A DNA stretch of 64,000 bases from Bactericera cockerelli (lineage: Eukaryota; Arthropoda; Insecta; Hemiptera; Triozidae): NCBI GenBank assembly GCA_024516035.1, contig CM044958.1, positions 551,566-615,565 of the forward strand. Direction: 5' to 3'. Below the pieces are notes generated by a model. The model was not told the DNA's origin. It made no database searches and was given only the letters and a program-made list of their open reading frames with translations. The position numbers and the translations under genes were made by a program. This document shows, in pieces, positions 12,571 through 24,446 of this stretch. Every line of letters begins with the position of its first letter. Positions within the stretch are counted from its first letter, which is position 1.

Positions 12571-13106
12571 AAAAATAGATAGCCGTCAAATCTGGATATT
12601 AGATAACAATGTTCAGGTTAAACTTACCTCTCTATAAAGTAAACTGACCTCTTTATAAGAAAAACCTGGATATAAGAGAAACAATTTCCTGCCCTTTGAG
12701 TTCTCTTAATTCCAGGTTCCACCGTACAGTTATTTTTAGGTCGATCTTCGCTATTGACAGCTATGGGTTCTTTCTTTCCTTGCACCCTGTAAATATCTCC
12801 CATGACAATAGAGTGGAGAGATTACCAATTTATAGTTTGCACTGCAGCAGCCCTTCATATTCATATCTGTCTTCTTCGCATCCCTAAGGCCTAGACTTAA
12901 TTATATACGCTTTCTTTATCTTCTTCAAGACCTCCAGTTTTTTCTTCATCTTATTGTCATTTATTTTATTTAAAAAAAAAATGTTTTTCCATAATTTTGT
13001 ATCATGTTTTAAAGCGCTTTAGTTATAGCGCTAGTCTGGTATTCTAGGTGGCGAAGGGATCCGTTGGTTTGAATTCAAGCCAATATTTGCAATATCCCAT
13101 CAAAGG

Positions 13107-13185
13107 TTGATGTATAAGTATAAGTTGTGCTTTATTTAGACCGTCAGCGCAAGACAGGTAGTCCCATTATGTTTTTCACCGGCTC
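13107..13185 (+). repeat. Short dispersed repeat, family G
   Basis: Reads gtataagtataagttgtgct, ttatttagaccgtcagcgca, agacaggtagtcccattatg. Closely similar copies sit at 32754-32820 (inside a SINE) and at 52480-52550, where the copy supplies an MFSD6 splice donor. Confidence 0.7.
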
Positions 13186-13504
13186 TGTGGGATTTGAACC
13201 CGGGATCTTCTGCATGGCAAGCGAGTATCTTTTCGTTTAATTAAGACTAAACGTCGCATCGGCGTGGCATTCAACTGCTTGATCATATACCAACGGTTGT
13301 TTTATGCTCAATTTGCTGGAAACTCACGAACCAGCCTGAGTGGGGCCGGAAATAGCCCAGCATCACGAGGGTTCATATCTGATTGGTCACTCATCCAACT
13401 ACTAACCTCGCTGGACGTTTTATAACTTTAGTGAATTAACGAAATCTGGTGTATTTAAAGTGCCATCGATCGACGCTGACTGAGCAACTATCTTACCACT
13501 CAGC

Positions 13505-13920
13505 TAATAATAAAATAGTACGCTCTCTCTTTCTCTCTCCCTCTCTCTCCCTCTCTTTCCCTTACTCTACCTCTCCCAATCTATCTCTCTCTCTTCCTCT
13601 CCCTATCTCTCCCTCTCCATTTCTGTCTCTCTCTCTATCTCAACCTCTCCATATATCTCCCTCCCTCTCCCCCCTCTCTCCCTCTCCATATCTCTCTCCC
13701 TATCTCCCTCTCCCTATCTCTATCTCTCTCTCTTTCTCTCTCCCTATCTCCCTCTCCCTATCTCCCTATCTCTATCTCTCTCTCTCTCTCCCCCCTCTCT
13801 CCCTCTCCATATCTCTCTCCCTATCTCTATCTCTCTCTCTTTCTCTCTCCCTATCTCCCTCTCCCTATCTCTATCTCTCTCTCTTTCTCTCTTTCTCTCT
13901 CCCTATCTCCCTCCCCCCGC
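13505..13920. repeat. CT-rich microsatellite tract
   Basis: About 415 bases of mixed ctctct, ccctatct and ctccctctcc units. It opens a Ser/Pro/Leu-rich frame that is not a gene. Confidence 0.9.
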
Positions 13921-14401
13921 CCCCTTTGCCTTCTTCTTCCCCTTACTTTTCTTATTCTGCTTTCTTAGTAGAACCCTCCGTATTATTATGAGTTATGTGT
14001 AATAATATGTGTGTGTCTGTTTTTCATAAAGAACATTTTTCTTCTCCGATGCAATTCCATGCCTTATGCATAAAATTGCATAGGGCAGAACGCATTCTGT
14101 GTATGTATGCGGGGAGCTTTCGGGCCTCCGGGGCCTTTTGAGCTTTAGTTGGTAATTGCAGTTTAACCCTACAAGCCTCTCCAACCATTTTTCCAAGCCA
14201 GTCTCCGTGGCGTAACGGTTGTGATTATAATAATAATATCGCCTTATATACACTGCGCGATTAGGACTATTAAGCGTATTACTATGTGGTAAAAAATCTC
14301 AAATAATAATAATGATCTTTTATTTTTTTATCTTTTGTATATACATGTTTTTGTTCCCATGAAGTACTAGTGTACTTTTCGGGAACAGGATAACTTGTCA
14401 T

Positions 14402-14482
14402 GTCCCGGCTGGGTTTCGAACCCGCGACTTCTGGAATCTCTGGATTGACAGAGTGCCGCCTTTACCACTGAGCTACTGGGAC
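14402..14482 (-). mobile_element. tRNA-like SINE head, family A
   Basis: Read on the minus strand it starts gtcccagtagctcagtggta and ends ccgggac, with a gggttcgaaac-type T arm on that strand. An 81-82 nt form is repeated at 33391-33472 (minus) and 34215-34295 (plus), with flanking sequence that also repeats, so I read it as a SINE head and not a functional tRNA gene. Confidence 0.6.
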
Positions 14483-14814
14483 AGACTACTGCCCAGTGCT
14501 CATAGGTGAAAGCTCCGAGTTCAATTCCAGGTTGGAGGTGACTTTTTGTACAAAAAATTCTGTTCCCTCCGAACACGTGAGGCTGGTAATTCCGGCCATA
14601 CCCAGAGTGGTTTAGGTTAATGTGGGTAGCTGGTACGATTCGCAGTAAATCGTACCAGTTATCAATTGACATTATCTATTGACCTAACTGGACAAGTGGT
14701 GCAATATCATGGGTTGGATGGTAGAGAGTGCCTTAGGCAATAATTCCGTACTTAGTGATTTATGTAAATAAATTTCAATAAAGAGTTTACTACTATAAAC
14801 TATATAAAAGGAGC

Positions 14815-14945
14815 CTAGACAAAGATAGGTATCTGTGCCTATCTTTAGGCACAGATACTACCTATTTTTATAGATATTATAGCCTAGACAAAGACTAATC
14901 CTAGAGATAGGTATGTGTGCCTATCTCTCGGACACAGAATTATTA
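14815..14945. repeat. Duplicated hairpin-forming unit
   Basis: Two related units start gcctagacaaaga and each contains a small palindrome: aaagataggtatctgtgcct followed by atcttt, and agagataggtatgtgtgcct followed by atctct. No coding content. Confidence 0.65.
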
Positions 14946-15817
14946 TTACCCTACAATTGCTTCCTAGTAGTTCATATTAAAATAATAATATTTATAACTA
15001 TTTAACACTTGGTAGTGCTGGTATAGTCATAGTTTTCGAAATAATTTTGTCAAATTACAACTCCTTGAAGTAGTGTTCCAAAATCCGGAACAAATATTTT
15101 TTTGTTGAATTCCCGTCTGGAGTTGAAGTTGAACAAGTCCAACCTCAAGTAGGTTTGGGGAAAAAGCAAACTAAAAGAAGAAAGGTCAGGTCATAGTAAA
15201 GCTATTTATTCTCAGATGTAAACAGTGTAACATTCATAAGCGCTGGAGTTGCCACGTTCCTTTCTATCAGAATTATTTCCAGTCTGAAGTAGAATAATTA
15301 AAGAATAATTACAAAGTAAATGAGAATAAGTAATTATTAAAAAAAAACACACACATACTACAACTTCATTAAAAAAGGAGTGAGGGAGAAAAGAGGATGA
15401 AGAGAGAGACATAAAAGAAGAGGAGAGGGACTAATTCTCTTTTTCCCTTGTATCAAAGTAGCAGAGAGAACATTTTCAGAAAATTTCTCCCTTCAGGCGC
15501 TAACATGCACATGTGTGTTTCAGTTTTTGAACATTATTTTATTAAAATTTTACAAAATTAACAAAATTTCATTTCTAAATGATTCTAATACTCACCCGGC
15601 ATGGGGAGCGAGATACAGGGGCAATTATGTGCTCTCGAAAACGGTATATAACTCCAGGTATTTTTAAAAGAGCATAATTAACCCGAACTCAAAAGTACAG
15701 GGTGAAAAAAAAGATGATTTTTATAAGTAGTGCTTTCCATTTATTTGACAAAGTGCTTTCCATTTATTTGACGAAAAACAACATTTCCATTTATTTGACA
15801 AAGATAAATTATTACAA
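14946..15817. other. AT-rich intergenic DNA
   Basis: No gene. A threefold direct repeat of tttccatttatttgac occurs at about 15735-15803, just before the Helitron. Confidence 0.5.
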
Positions 15818-16672
15818 TCTATATCTATAAAAGAAAGCTGTCTGTATGTGTGTGTGTATGTATGTATGTATGTTCTTTATACAAATCCACACCGTTTGAC
15901 CGAGAAACCTGAAATTTTGCACATAGGTCCGCTTGGATCAGGAAATTCTTCTAGGCTAGATTATATCTCCCTGAGGTTAAGCTACAATGAGTAAGGATAA
16001 AAATGGATGGGTGACGCAAAAAAAATGCACGTTTTTTGACATAAATGACATTTTTTCTCGAAATTTGTCGCGACGACCTATCAACTCAAAGCGAGAAAGT
16101 TTTAGGCAAGGGCTTGAGCTTTCAATTGACATATCGATCGCGAATTTCTGATGAGCCGTTCTTGAGCTACGCCGGGTAAGGTAAAAAAATGGATGGGTAA
16201 CATGTAAAATATTCACGTTTTTTTGACCTAAATGACATTTTTTCTCGAAATTTGAAGTGACGACCTATCAACTCAGAGCGAAAAAGTTTTAGGCAAGGGT
16301 TTAGGCTTTCATTTGACATATTGATCGCGAAATTCTGATGAGCCATTCTTGAGCTACGCCGGGGAAGGCCAGAAAATAGATGGGCGACAAAAAATATTCA
16401 GGTTTTTTTTCAAACCTAAATGACATTTTGTGTGTGTGTGGTGTGTGTGTGTGTGGTGTGTGTGTGTGTGTGGTGCGTGTGTGTGTGGTGTGTGTGTGTA
16501 TGGTGTATGTGTGTGGTGTGTGTGTGTGTATGGTGTGTGTGTGTGGTGTGTGTGGTGTGTGGTGTGTGTGGTGTGTGTGTGTAGTGTGTGTGTGTGTGGT
16601 GTGTGTGTGGTGTGTGTGTGGTGTGTGTGTGGTGTGTGTGTGGTGTGTGTGTGTGGTGTGTGTGTGTGGTGT

Positions 16673-16713
<41 letters not shown>

Positions 16714-16882
16714 TGTGGTATGGTGTGTGTGTTGTGTGTGGTGTGTGTGGTGTGTGTGCGGTGTGTGGTGTGTGTGGTGGTGTGGTGTGTGTGGTGTGTG
16801 TGGGATGTGTGTGTGTGGGTGGGTGTATGTGTGCGTTGTGTGTGTTTGATGGGCTGGCGAAGCGGCGGGTGTAACCCGCTAG
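15818..16882 (+). mobile_element. Non-autonomous Helitron
   Basis: The 5' end is TCTATATCTATAAAAG, preceded by A. The 3' end is a hairpin gcgggt-gta-acccgc followed directly by CTAG and then T. TC...CTAG ends, a terminal hairpin and A/T flanks without target duplication are Helitron hallmarks. The interior holds about 2.3 tandem units of roughly 187 bp (from 15990; marker aaatggatgggtga) followed by a 400-base GT microsatellite. No Rep/helicase frame is present. Confidence 0.8.
16429..16845. repeat. Large GT/GTGG microsatellite
   Basis: About 415 bases of (gt)n broken by gg every few units. All plus frames stay open and give Cys/Val-rich translations that are not genes. It lies inside the Helitron just before its 3' hairpin. 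Confidence 0.95.
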
Positions 16883-16965
16883 TAAATAATAATTGGAAGG
16901 TATGCCCGTCTTCGAAGTTAAAAACTGGGAAGAAGTTGTCTATGTGTAATCATTTTATGTGTCAA

Positions 16966-17108
16966 ACCGACCTCAGTAGCTCGATCGATAAGGCGGCGGA
17001 CTTGTAACCTGGAGGTCGGTGGTTTAAGTCCCGGTTTCAGCCCAAATTTAGTAAAGCTAGTTTGAGAAGTTGTGATATCACGAAAGTGATTAACACAAAT
17101 AGGATAAT
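16966..17108 (+). mobile_element. tRNA-like SINE, family B (best-preserved copy)
   Basis: Reads accgacctcagtagctcgat, gcggcggacttgtaacctgg, aggtcggtggtttaagtccc, then agtttgagaagttgtgatat and cgaaagtgattaacacaaat. It shows the complete head and body of family B and serves as the reference for the other copies. Confidence 0.8.
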
Positions 17109-18410
17109 TAAAAAAGTTTTGTGTCAATAAAATGGACGAAATATGGATGGTGGGATTTTTAATATTTTTTTCACTGTGGTGAAATAATTGTTTCAAGTCC
17201 CATATTTTTTACCCAGGATCTTTTCATATAGAATGAAGTTAACTTTATAATGTTTTTGTGGATTAGCGTCCCTTTAAACTGTTAAGGTCATATCAAAACA
17301 GAGGGTTTACACTCTGTGCTGGACTAACAACCATGCCACTCAAATTAACCTTACGCAGTCTGACTGGGCCGGAAATAGCCAACAGGATTGCAATGGTGCC
17401 CACGTATGGATTCGAAACCAATAACAGTAACCTATTCACATGCTCACCATGATGGACTTTGCTTAACTTCAGTTATTGAATGAGAACTGATGTGTTCAAC
17501 GTGCCTTTTATGGTGTAAAAATGTATTATTCTCCAGCGCTTGGGCAAAGACAAAGTAACAGGTTTGTCACAACAAAAGCAATAACACAAATCATTGGTGG
17601 TCTTAACAGGGAATAATAATAAGGGAAGTGCATTCGTCCGTAAAATTTGAAAGTATTAGGAGATTCAGAACCACTAAAAGCCGACAGTAAGCAGTCTGGC
17701 TGGGGGACTATAAACAGGGAGTAGACCAGCATTGGCTTGGTTCTGGGGGCCCTTGTCCATTATTAGCCTCCCTGTAAAGTCAGTGGTAGAAGTGCTGAGT
17801 TATTCCTCCACTGTCTGGCTACCATCGTTCACGATGACGCCACCCTATGATGAAGTAGGTTTGGTAAAATGCAAAATGAAAGAAGACGATGGAGGAAAAT
17901 ACGTTTTGTGAAAAAAGATTCAGTCTACTGTAGGCCACTGTTGTACCCTGTACAGAATAAAATGTCACATCCAATGTGTGCGATTTACGTGTAATAGGAT
18001 TTTCTTCTCCGAAAAGAGTAATGTGAAAACTCCCGTACTCTACCACCCAACTTCTAGGGCGTCACTTGGAGAAAAACGGTTTTCTTTTTTTTCCGTTTTC
18101 TCAAAATTCAAGAAATCAGAAATTGAACTTTCTTCTGCTGAAAATCTGGCGCTGTTATGAGCTGAAATTGTATAATTAGTGCTTTATTATTGGAGATTAT
18201 TCGCAGTAGTAGTATATTAACACTTGTACTCAATACTCATGTTACATGGGTTTTATAACAGTTTTAATAGGTAATACATATTGAGCCTTGAGAAATTTAG
18301 TAGGGTGGGATTGAGTAATGTTTCAATGTACAGGCATCATCTCTTTTAAAGTTGGGATCAACAAAAACAACATTTTCAATACTCAAAAAAGGGTTACAGG
18401 TCTCTGTAAA
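17109..18410. other. Intergenic, no supported gene
   Basis: A worn SINE E-like stretch lies at about 17300-17420 (reversed). Short frames on either strand have no recognisable domain. Confidence 0.45.
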
Positions 18411-18570
18411 TCAGCAGTTTAAACAGGGTGGCAATCCACCCATTGCATGAATTTTTTATTATTAATTTGCGTTTGTGACCACATTATAGTAAGACTCTGA
18501 GGGCTAGGTGGTAGAAAATGCTTTGAGCATTAACCTCGCGTGGTGGTTACCTACCACTAAAGTGTATTAT
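18411..18570 (+). mobile_element. SINE family F, 5' part damaged
   Basis: Shares acccattgcatgaatttttt, aaatgctttgagcattaacc and the ctaccactaaagtg end with the fuller copy at 34450-34662 (minus). The tRNA-like head is too worn to read. Confidence 0.6.
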
Positions 18571-18604
18571 TATTACTACAATTATTTGATCAAATTATAA
18601 AAAT

Positions 18605-18800
18605 GAAAATCTTTTTTTTTTTTTAAGCTTTATTAGATAGAACAAAAAATATATACTCGTACAGTAGAACACAATAAAATATAAAGAAAAACAAAAAGAT
18701 TAAACATATATACAAGAACGAAAAAAAAAGAGAAATGTCCTACCTAAAGGGCGGGGTTATTGCCTGTGGCAATCTCTTCCACCCAACCCTTTGGTATTCG
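18605..18800 (-). mobile_element. Retroelement 3' end with poly(A), reversed
   Basis: On the minus strand it reads agattgccacaggcaataac, ccgccctttaggtaggac, an AT-rich tail with aataaagctt and poly(A). A plus-strand copy is at 33720-33905 and a partial minus copy at 33001-33062. Confidence 0.65.
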
Positions 18801-19096
18801 AACTCAATAGTCACCGTGCTGTGTGCATTACCGACCTCTCGCTCAGACCACAAAATATAGTTCTACAAATGACATAAAACTGTGAAAAGTTTAGAAAAGA
18901 AACAGAATATAAAAATCATAACAATAATGAGTCTTTGACAGAGAATTAAACTATTTAATGTTTTCTGTTTTGCAAGAACCCGATGCGATGGTGGAATTGC
19001 AAAACAAAAACAGTTTGCGGACTTACGTTACCTGATACAATCTTTGCTATTAAGCGCAACAATGGGGGAGGGAGAGAGAAAGAAAGACAGAGAAAG

Positions 19097-19133
<37 letters not shown>

Positions 19134-19577
19134 GAGAGAAAAGGAGAGGAAGTGAGAGAGTTCTTGTTTTAAATGAAAAGGGCACTAATGAATGTGTCCA
19201 GGCCAAATGAAATGCAATACACTGTAAGGGTTTTTCTACATTTGAATTAAAACAAAAGAGACCCCCCCCCCATCCTCCTCCTCCTCAACTATGTACGTTC
19301 TTGCCCTTTGACCCCCCCCCCCCCCCAACCTGTGTACCTTTCTCTCCCCTACCAATTGACCCCCCTCCATATCATTGACCTCCGCGCCCCGCCGATGTAC
19401 CCCGCACCACCCTCATTGCATATTAATCCCCCCAATCTAATGGTAGGTACCTTCCTCCTACCGATTGATCCCCCCTTTTGTACGTACCATTCGCCCACCT
19501 ATTGACCTAAGCCAGTCGCCCCTGTAGCTCTCCCACCATAGACATCTTCTCTTTCTACTCCTCTTTCTCCTTCTGAG
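18801..19577. other. Intergenic with GA and C-rich tracts
   Basis: A GA microsatellite lies at 19060-19155 and C-rich DNA with ccccccc runs at 19260-19500. No gene. Confidence 0.5.
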
Positions 19578-21247
<1,670 letters not shown>

Positions 21248-22970
21248 CTAGTGGGTGCATTGTGCTTCGCTCGCAACTGGTATTCGAGACAGACATAACT
21301 TGACTTTCATAATTCTGATGGAAATTCGTAAATCCGCAGTAAAAAACTAAACTAACGTAACTATGTAATGTGCTTTGTTCACTCAGGATGTCATGACGTC
21401 TCAGTATTAGATGCTGACGAATCTATGGAATGTTTCGATCACATTGCTGGCTCAGTTTCTATGTCATGACGTCACAGTGTTAGATGCTGACGGATCTAGG
21501 GTATGTTTTGATTACATTGCTGGCTCAGTTTCTATGTCATGACGTCACAGTGGTAGATGCTGACGAATCTAGGGTATGTTTTGATTACATTGCTGGCTCA
21601 GTTTCTATGTCATGACGTCACAGTGTGAGATGCTGACGGATCTATGAAATGTTTCGATCACATTGCTGGCTCAGTTTCTATGTCATGACGTCACAGTGTT
21701 AGATGCTGACGGATCTAGTGTATGTTTTGATTACATTGCTGGCTCAGTTTCTATGTCATGACGTCACAGTGTGAGATGCTGACGGATCTATGGAATGTTT
21801 CGATCACATTGCTGGCTCAGTTTCTATGTCATGACGTCACAGTGTTAGATGCTGACGAATCTATGGAATGTTTCGATCACATTGCTGGCTCAGTTTCTAT
21901 GTTATGACGTCACAGTGGTAGATGCTGACGAATCTATGGAATGTTTTCATCACATTGCTGGCTCAGTTTCTATGTCATGACGTCACAGTGTTAGATGCTG
22001 ACGAATCTATGGAATGTTTCGATCACATTGCTGGCTCAGTTTCTATGTTATGACGTCACAGTGGTAGATGCTGACGAATCTATGGAATGTTTTCATCACA
22101 TTGCTGGCTCAGTTTCTATGTCATGACGTCATAGTGTTAGATGCTGACGGATCTAGGGTATGTTTTGATTACATTGCTGGCTCAGTTTCTATGTCATGAC
22201 GTCACAGTGTGAGATGCTGACGGATCTATGTAATGTTCTGATTACATTGCTGGCTCAGTTTCTATGTCATGACGTCACAGTGTGAGATGCTGACGGATCT
22301 ATGTAATGTTCTGATTACATTGCTGGCTCAGTTTCTATGTCATGACGTCACAGTGTGAGATGCTGACGGATCTATGTAATGTTCTGATTACATTGCTGGC
22401 TCAGTTTCTATGTCATGACGTCACAGTGTGAGATGCTGACGGAACTATGTAATGTTTTGATCACATGGCTTGCTGGCTGGCTCTGTTCTATGTCATGAGG
22501 TCACAGTGTGTTGTATGCTGACGAATCTATGGAATGTTTCGATCACATTGCTGGCTCAGTTTCTATGTCATGACGTCACAGTGTTAGATGCTGACGCATC
22601 TATGGAATGTTTTCATCACATTGCTGGCTCAGTTTCTATGTCATGACGTCATAGTGTTAGATGCTGACGCATCTATGTAATGTTCTGATTACATTGCTGG
22701 CTCAGTTTCTATGTCATGACGTCACAGTGTTAGATGCTGACGGAAACTGAAACACAGTAACGTTTTCAATGAATTTAAATTAAAGAAAGAACGTTTTCAG
22801 CTTTTAATTATTCAGTCTCACTCCCATTTTCCTTTCTCTCTCCCTCTTTCCTCAGGAATCTAATTTATATGTATGAAGTGTGGTCTTTGTTTCTCGTCTT
22901 GTCTCTATCTTCCCCCAATACGAGAATTCTGTTTTCCTTTTGATACGATCTACAGACAGAATATTTATAG
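21248..22970 (-). mobile_element. Probable Helitron carrying a satellite array
   Basis: On the minus strand the low-coordinate end reads gcgagcgaagcacaatgcac then ccaCTAG followed by T, which resembles Helitron 3' ends. The high-coordinate end is not certain. The minus sequence near 22950-22968 (ctactataaatattctgtct) looks like a Helitron 5' leader, but the exact TC terminus is not clear. Most of the interior is the 73-bp array. No Rep/helicase frame. Confidence 0.5.
21386..22748. repeat. 73-bp tandem array with CRE palindromes
   Basis: About 18-19 head-to-tail units; the core reads ttgctggctcagtttctatg, tcatgacgtcacagtg, agatgctgacg. By my count about 17 units keep the exact palindrome TGACGTCA, and the first unit and one near 22495 carry single-base variants. 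Subtypes (gtgttag, gtgtgag, gtggtag; cggatctaggg or cgaatctatgg) alternate in blocks, which points to multi-unit duplications. No open frame. Confidence 0.9.
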
Positions 22971-23185
22971 TAGCTGACTTGAGGATATAAATATATAGGG
23001 TCCGCCATTCATTATGGACCATTTTAGTTTGCCTATATTTTCAGAATTGAATCTTTAAAATGAATTTTTCTTTGATGGAATGCTAGAAAACAAAATACCA
23101 TTTATTTGTGGTACTCACTTACTAACGTTTTCAAGATCACATCAATCACTTTGGAGATGTACTGCATCAAGAATGCATGAATTTA
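22971..23185. other. AT-rich spacer
   Basis: Nothing identified. Confidence 0.4.
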
Positions 23186-23520
23186 GTCAAAATTTCACAT
23201 TCTGCCACATTGAATTGCAAGATGGTCTCTGTTGATAGCAAAAAGGTTTCGATCTTGTAAACCACAGAGTACTGCTCCTTCCTGGGGTCTTATTTATGTT
23301 TCCGTGTTTTAACCACATAGAAGAGTCTCTGCAGTCTATTACATTATCTTGATTTTCATATTTTAAAAAAATGCAATGTCTTATCTTTGATCTTGCGTAC
23401 ATTCTTTCGTCATGTTTTTGTCGAATAACTTTAAAATTTATTTCATTTGTTTCTATGCTGTATGTCTCTTAGAAGAAAATATTGATGAAATTCCAGTGTG
23501 TATCTTTTCTATTACCTCCA
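23186..23520 (-). pseudogene. Fragment of an endonuclease-type non-LTR element
   Basis: The minus-strand translation contains CRDSSMWLKHGNI, and the DNA aligns by eye along its length with 35940-36300 of the second large non-LTR element (for example agtttctatgctgtatgtctctt-like against the matching stretch there). A block of about 45 bases covering the first zinc-ligand cysteines is missing. This is a decayed partial copy of the same family, cut off at both ends. Confidence 0.8.
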
Positions 23521-23888
23521 AATTTAACCAAAGACTACTGTATTAGAGGGACTTAAAGTTTAATTTTGATTTATTCATTATTTATAAGAATATAAGTTTA
23601 CATAGAATGTCACCTCCTAAGATAATATTACCTTATTGTGGAGGTGGACTGTTCTCACCTTCAATGTTCTGAGGGAGTTCAATGTTCTGTCCTTTCTGTT
23701 AATATTTTTACCAGGAATAAGTCGCAGTAGAATTAAGAGACATAAAAACAATTTGCATAAACATTTTACAAACAATAACACAGAAGCAAGTTCCCACAAA
23801 AGATTTCCCAATTCCAGGAACCCGTGCAGAAGCTCTGGAATTCTGGACCTCTGACGTGTCTGAATATTTATTGCAAAGTATAACGACG

Positions 23889-23956
<68 letters not shown>

Positions 23957-24446
23957 CAGGTATTACGAGGGTACATTAAGAAGAGGGAGCATTATTTTGA
24001 CATTATGCGTGGAAGTAATATTTTCTTGTTATTTATTGTACCCTCTTACCCAGCTTTTGTTGGCCCCCTCGCCAACCTTTTTCGTATCCAAGACCTTTTT
24101 CGACGTTTTATATTTATTTGTACGAATTCTTTTTTTTTATCCAACTAAGAAAGGTTCTTCTTCGTTTGTGAGTGTTTACATTTTGCTGTTTTGACAATGG
24201 CTACAATTTGTTCTTTGTTGTGTTTACATGGTGATGTCGTGTGTATTAATATCTCCTGTGATATGTGTATCCAGAGATGCTGTTTGTATTGATGCGTTGG
24301 ATGATATATCACCGACAGATGTTTTGTCATCTCGCTGTTTGGCAGGTTCTGGAGGGTGTCTTTTAGCATTTCAACCGCAACAATAAAAAAAGGTAGGGCT
24401 TTAAAAAAGTGACTTTCTCGAACAAGCAAAAAGATTTTCGTCAATA
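23521..24446. other. Region 5' of the Jockey-like ORF
   Basis: Contains a (CA)n run at 23892-23957. From 24197 a cysteine-rich frame (MATICSLLCLHGD...) continues in another frame to about 24383. It could be the remains of the retroelement's upstream part, but no endonuclease motif is visible. Confidence 0.4.

Larger units (their letters stand above)
12571..14401. other. Intergenic with CT-rich tract
   Basis: Contains SINE F-like (13012-13080) and SINE E-like (13236-13375, reversed) remnants, the short repeat at 13107-13185 and the long CT tract at 13505-13920. No gene seen. Confidence 0.45.

Noticed and set aside
13449..13991. 180-residue Ser/Pro/Leu frame
   Set aside because: Pure CT microsatellite translation.
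16380..17007. Cys/Val-rich frames in all three plus phases
   Set aside because: GT microsatellite inside a Helitron; frame-independent openness shows it is not coding.
21386..22748. CRISPR-like repeat array
   Set aside because: Units are directly abutting 73-mers without spacers, in a eukaryotic genome; a satellite explains it.
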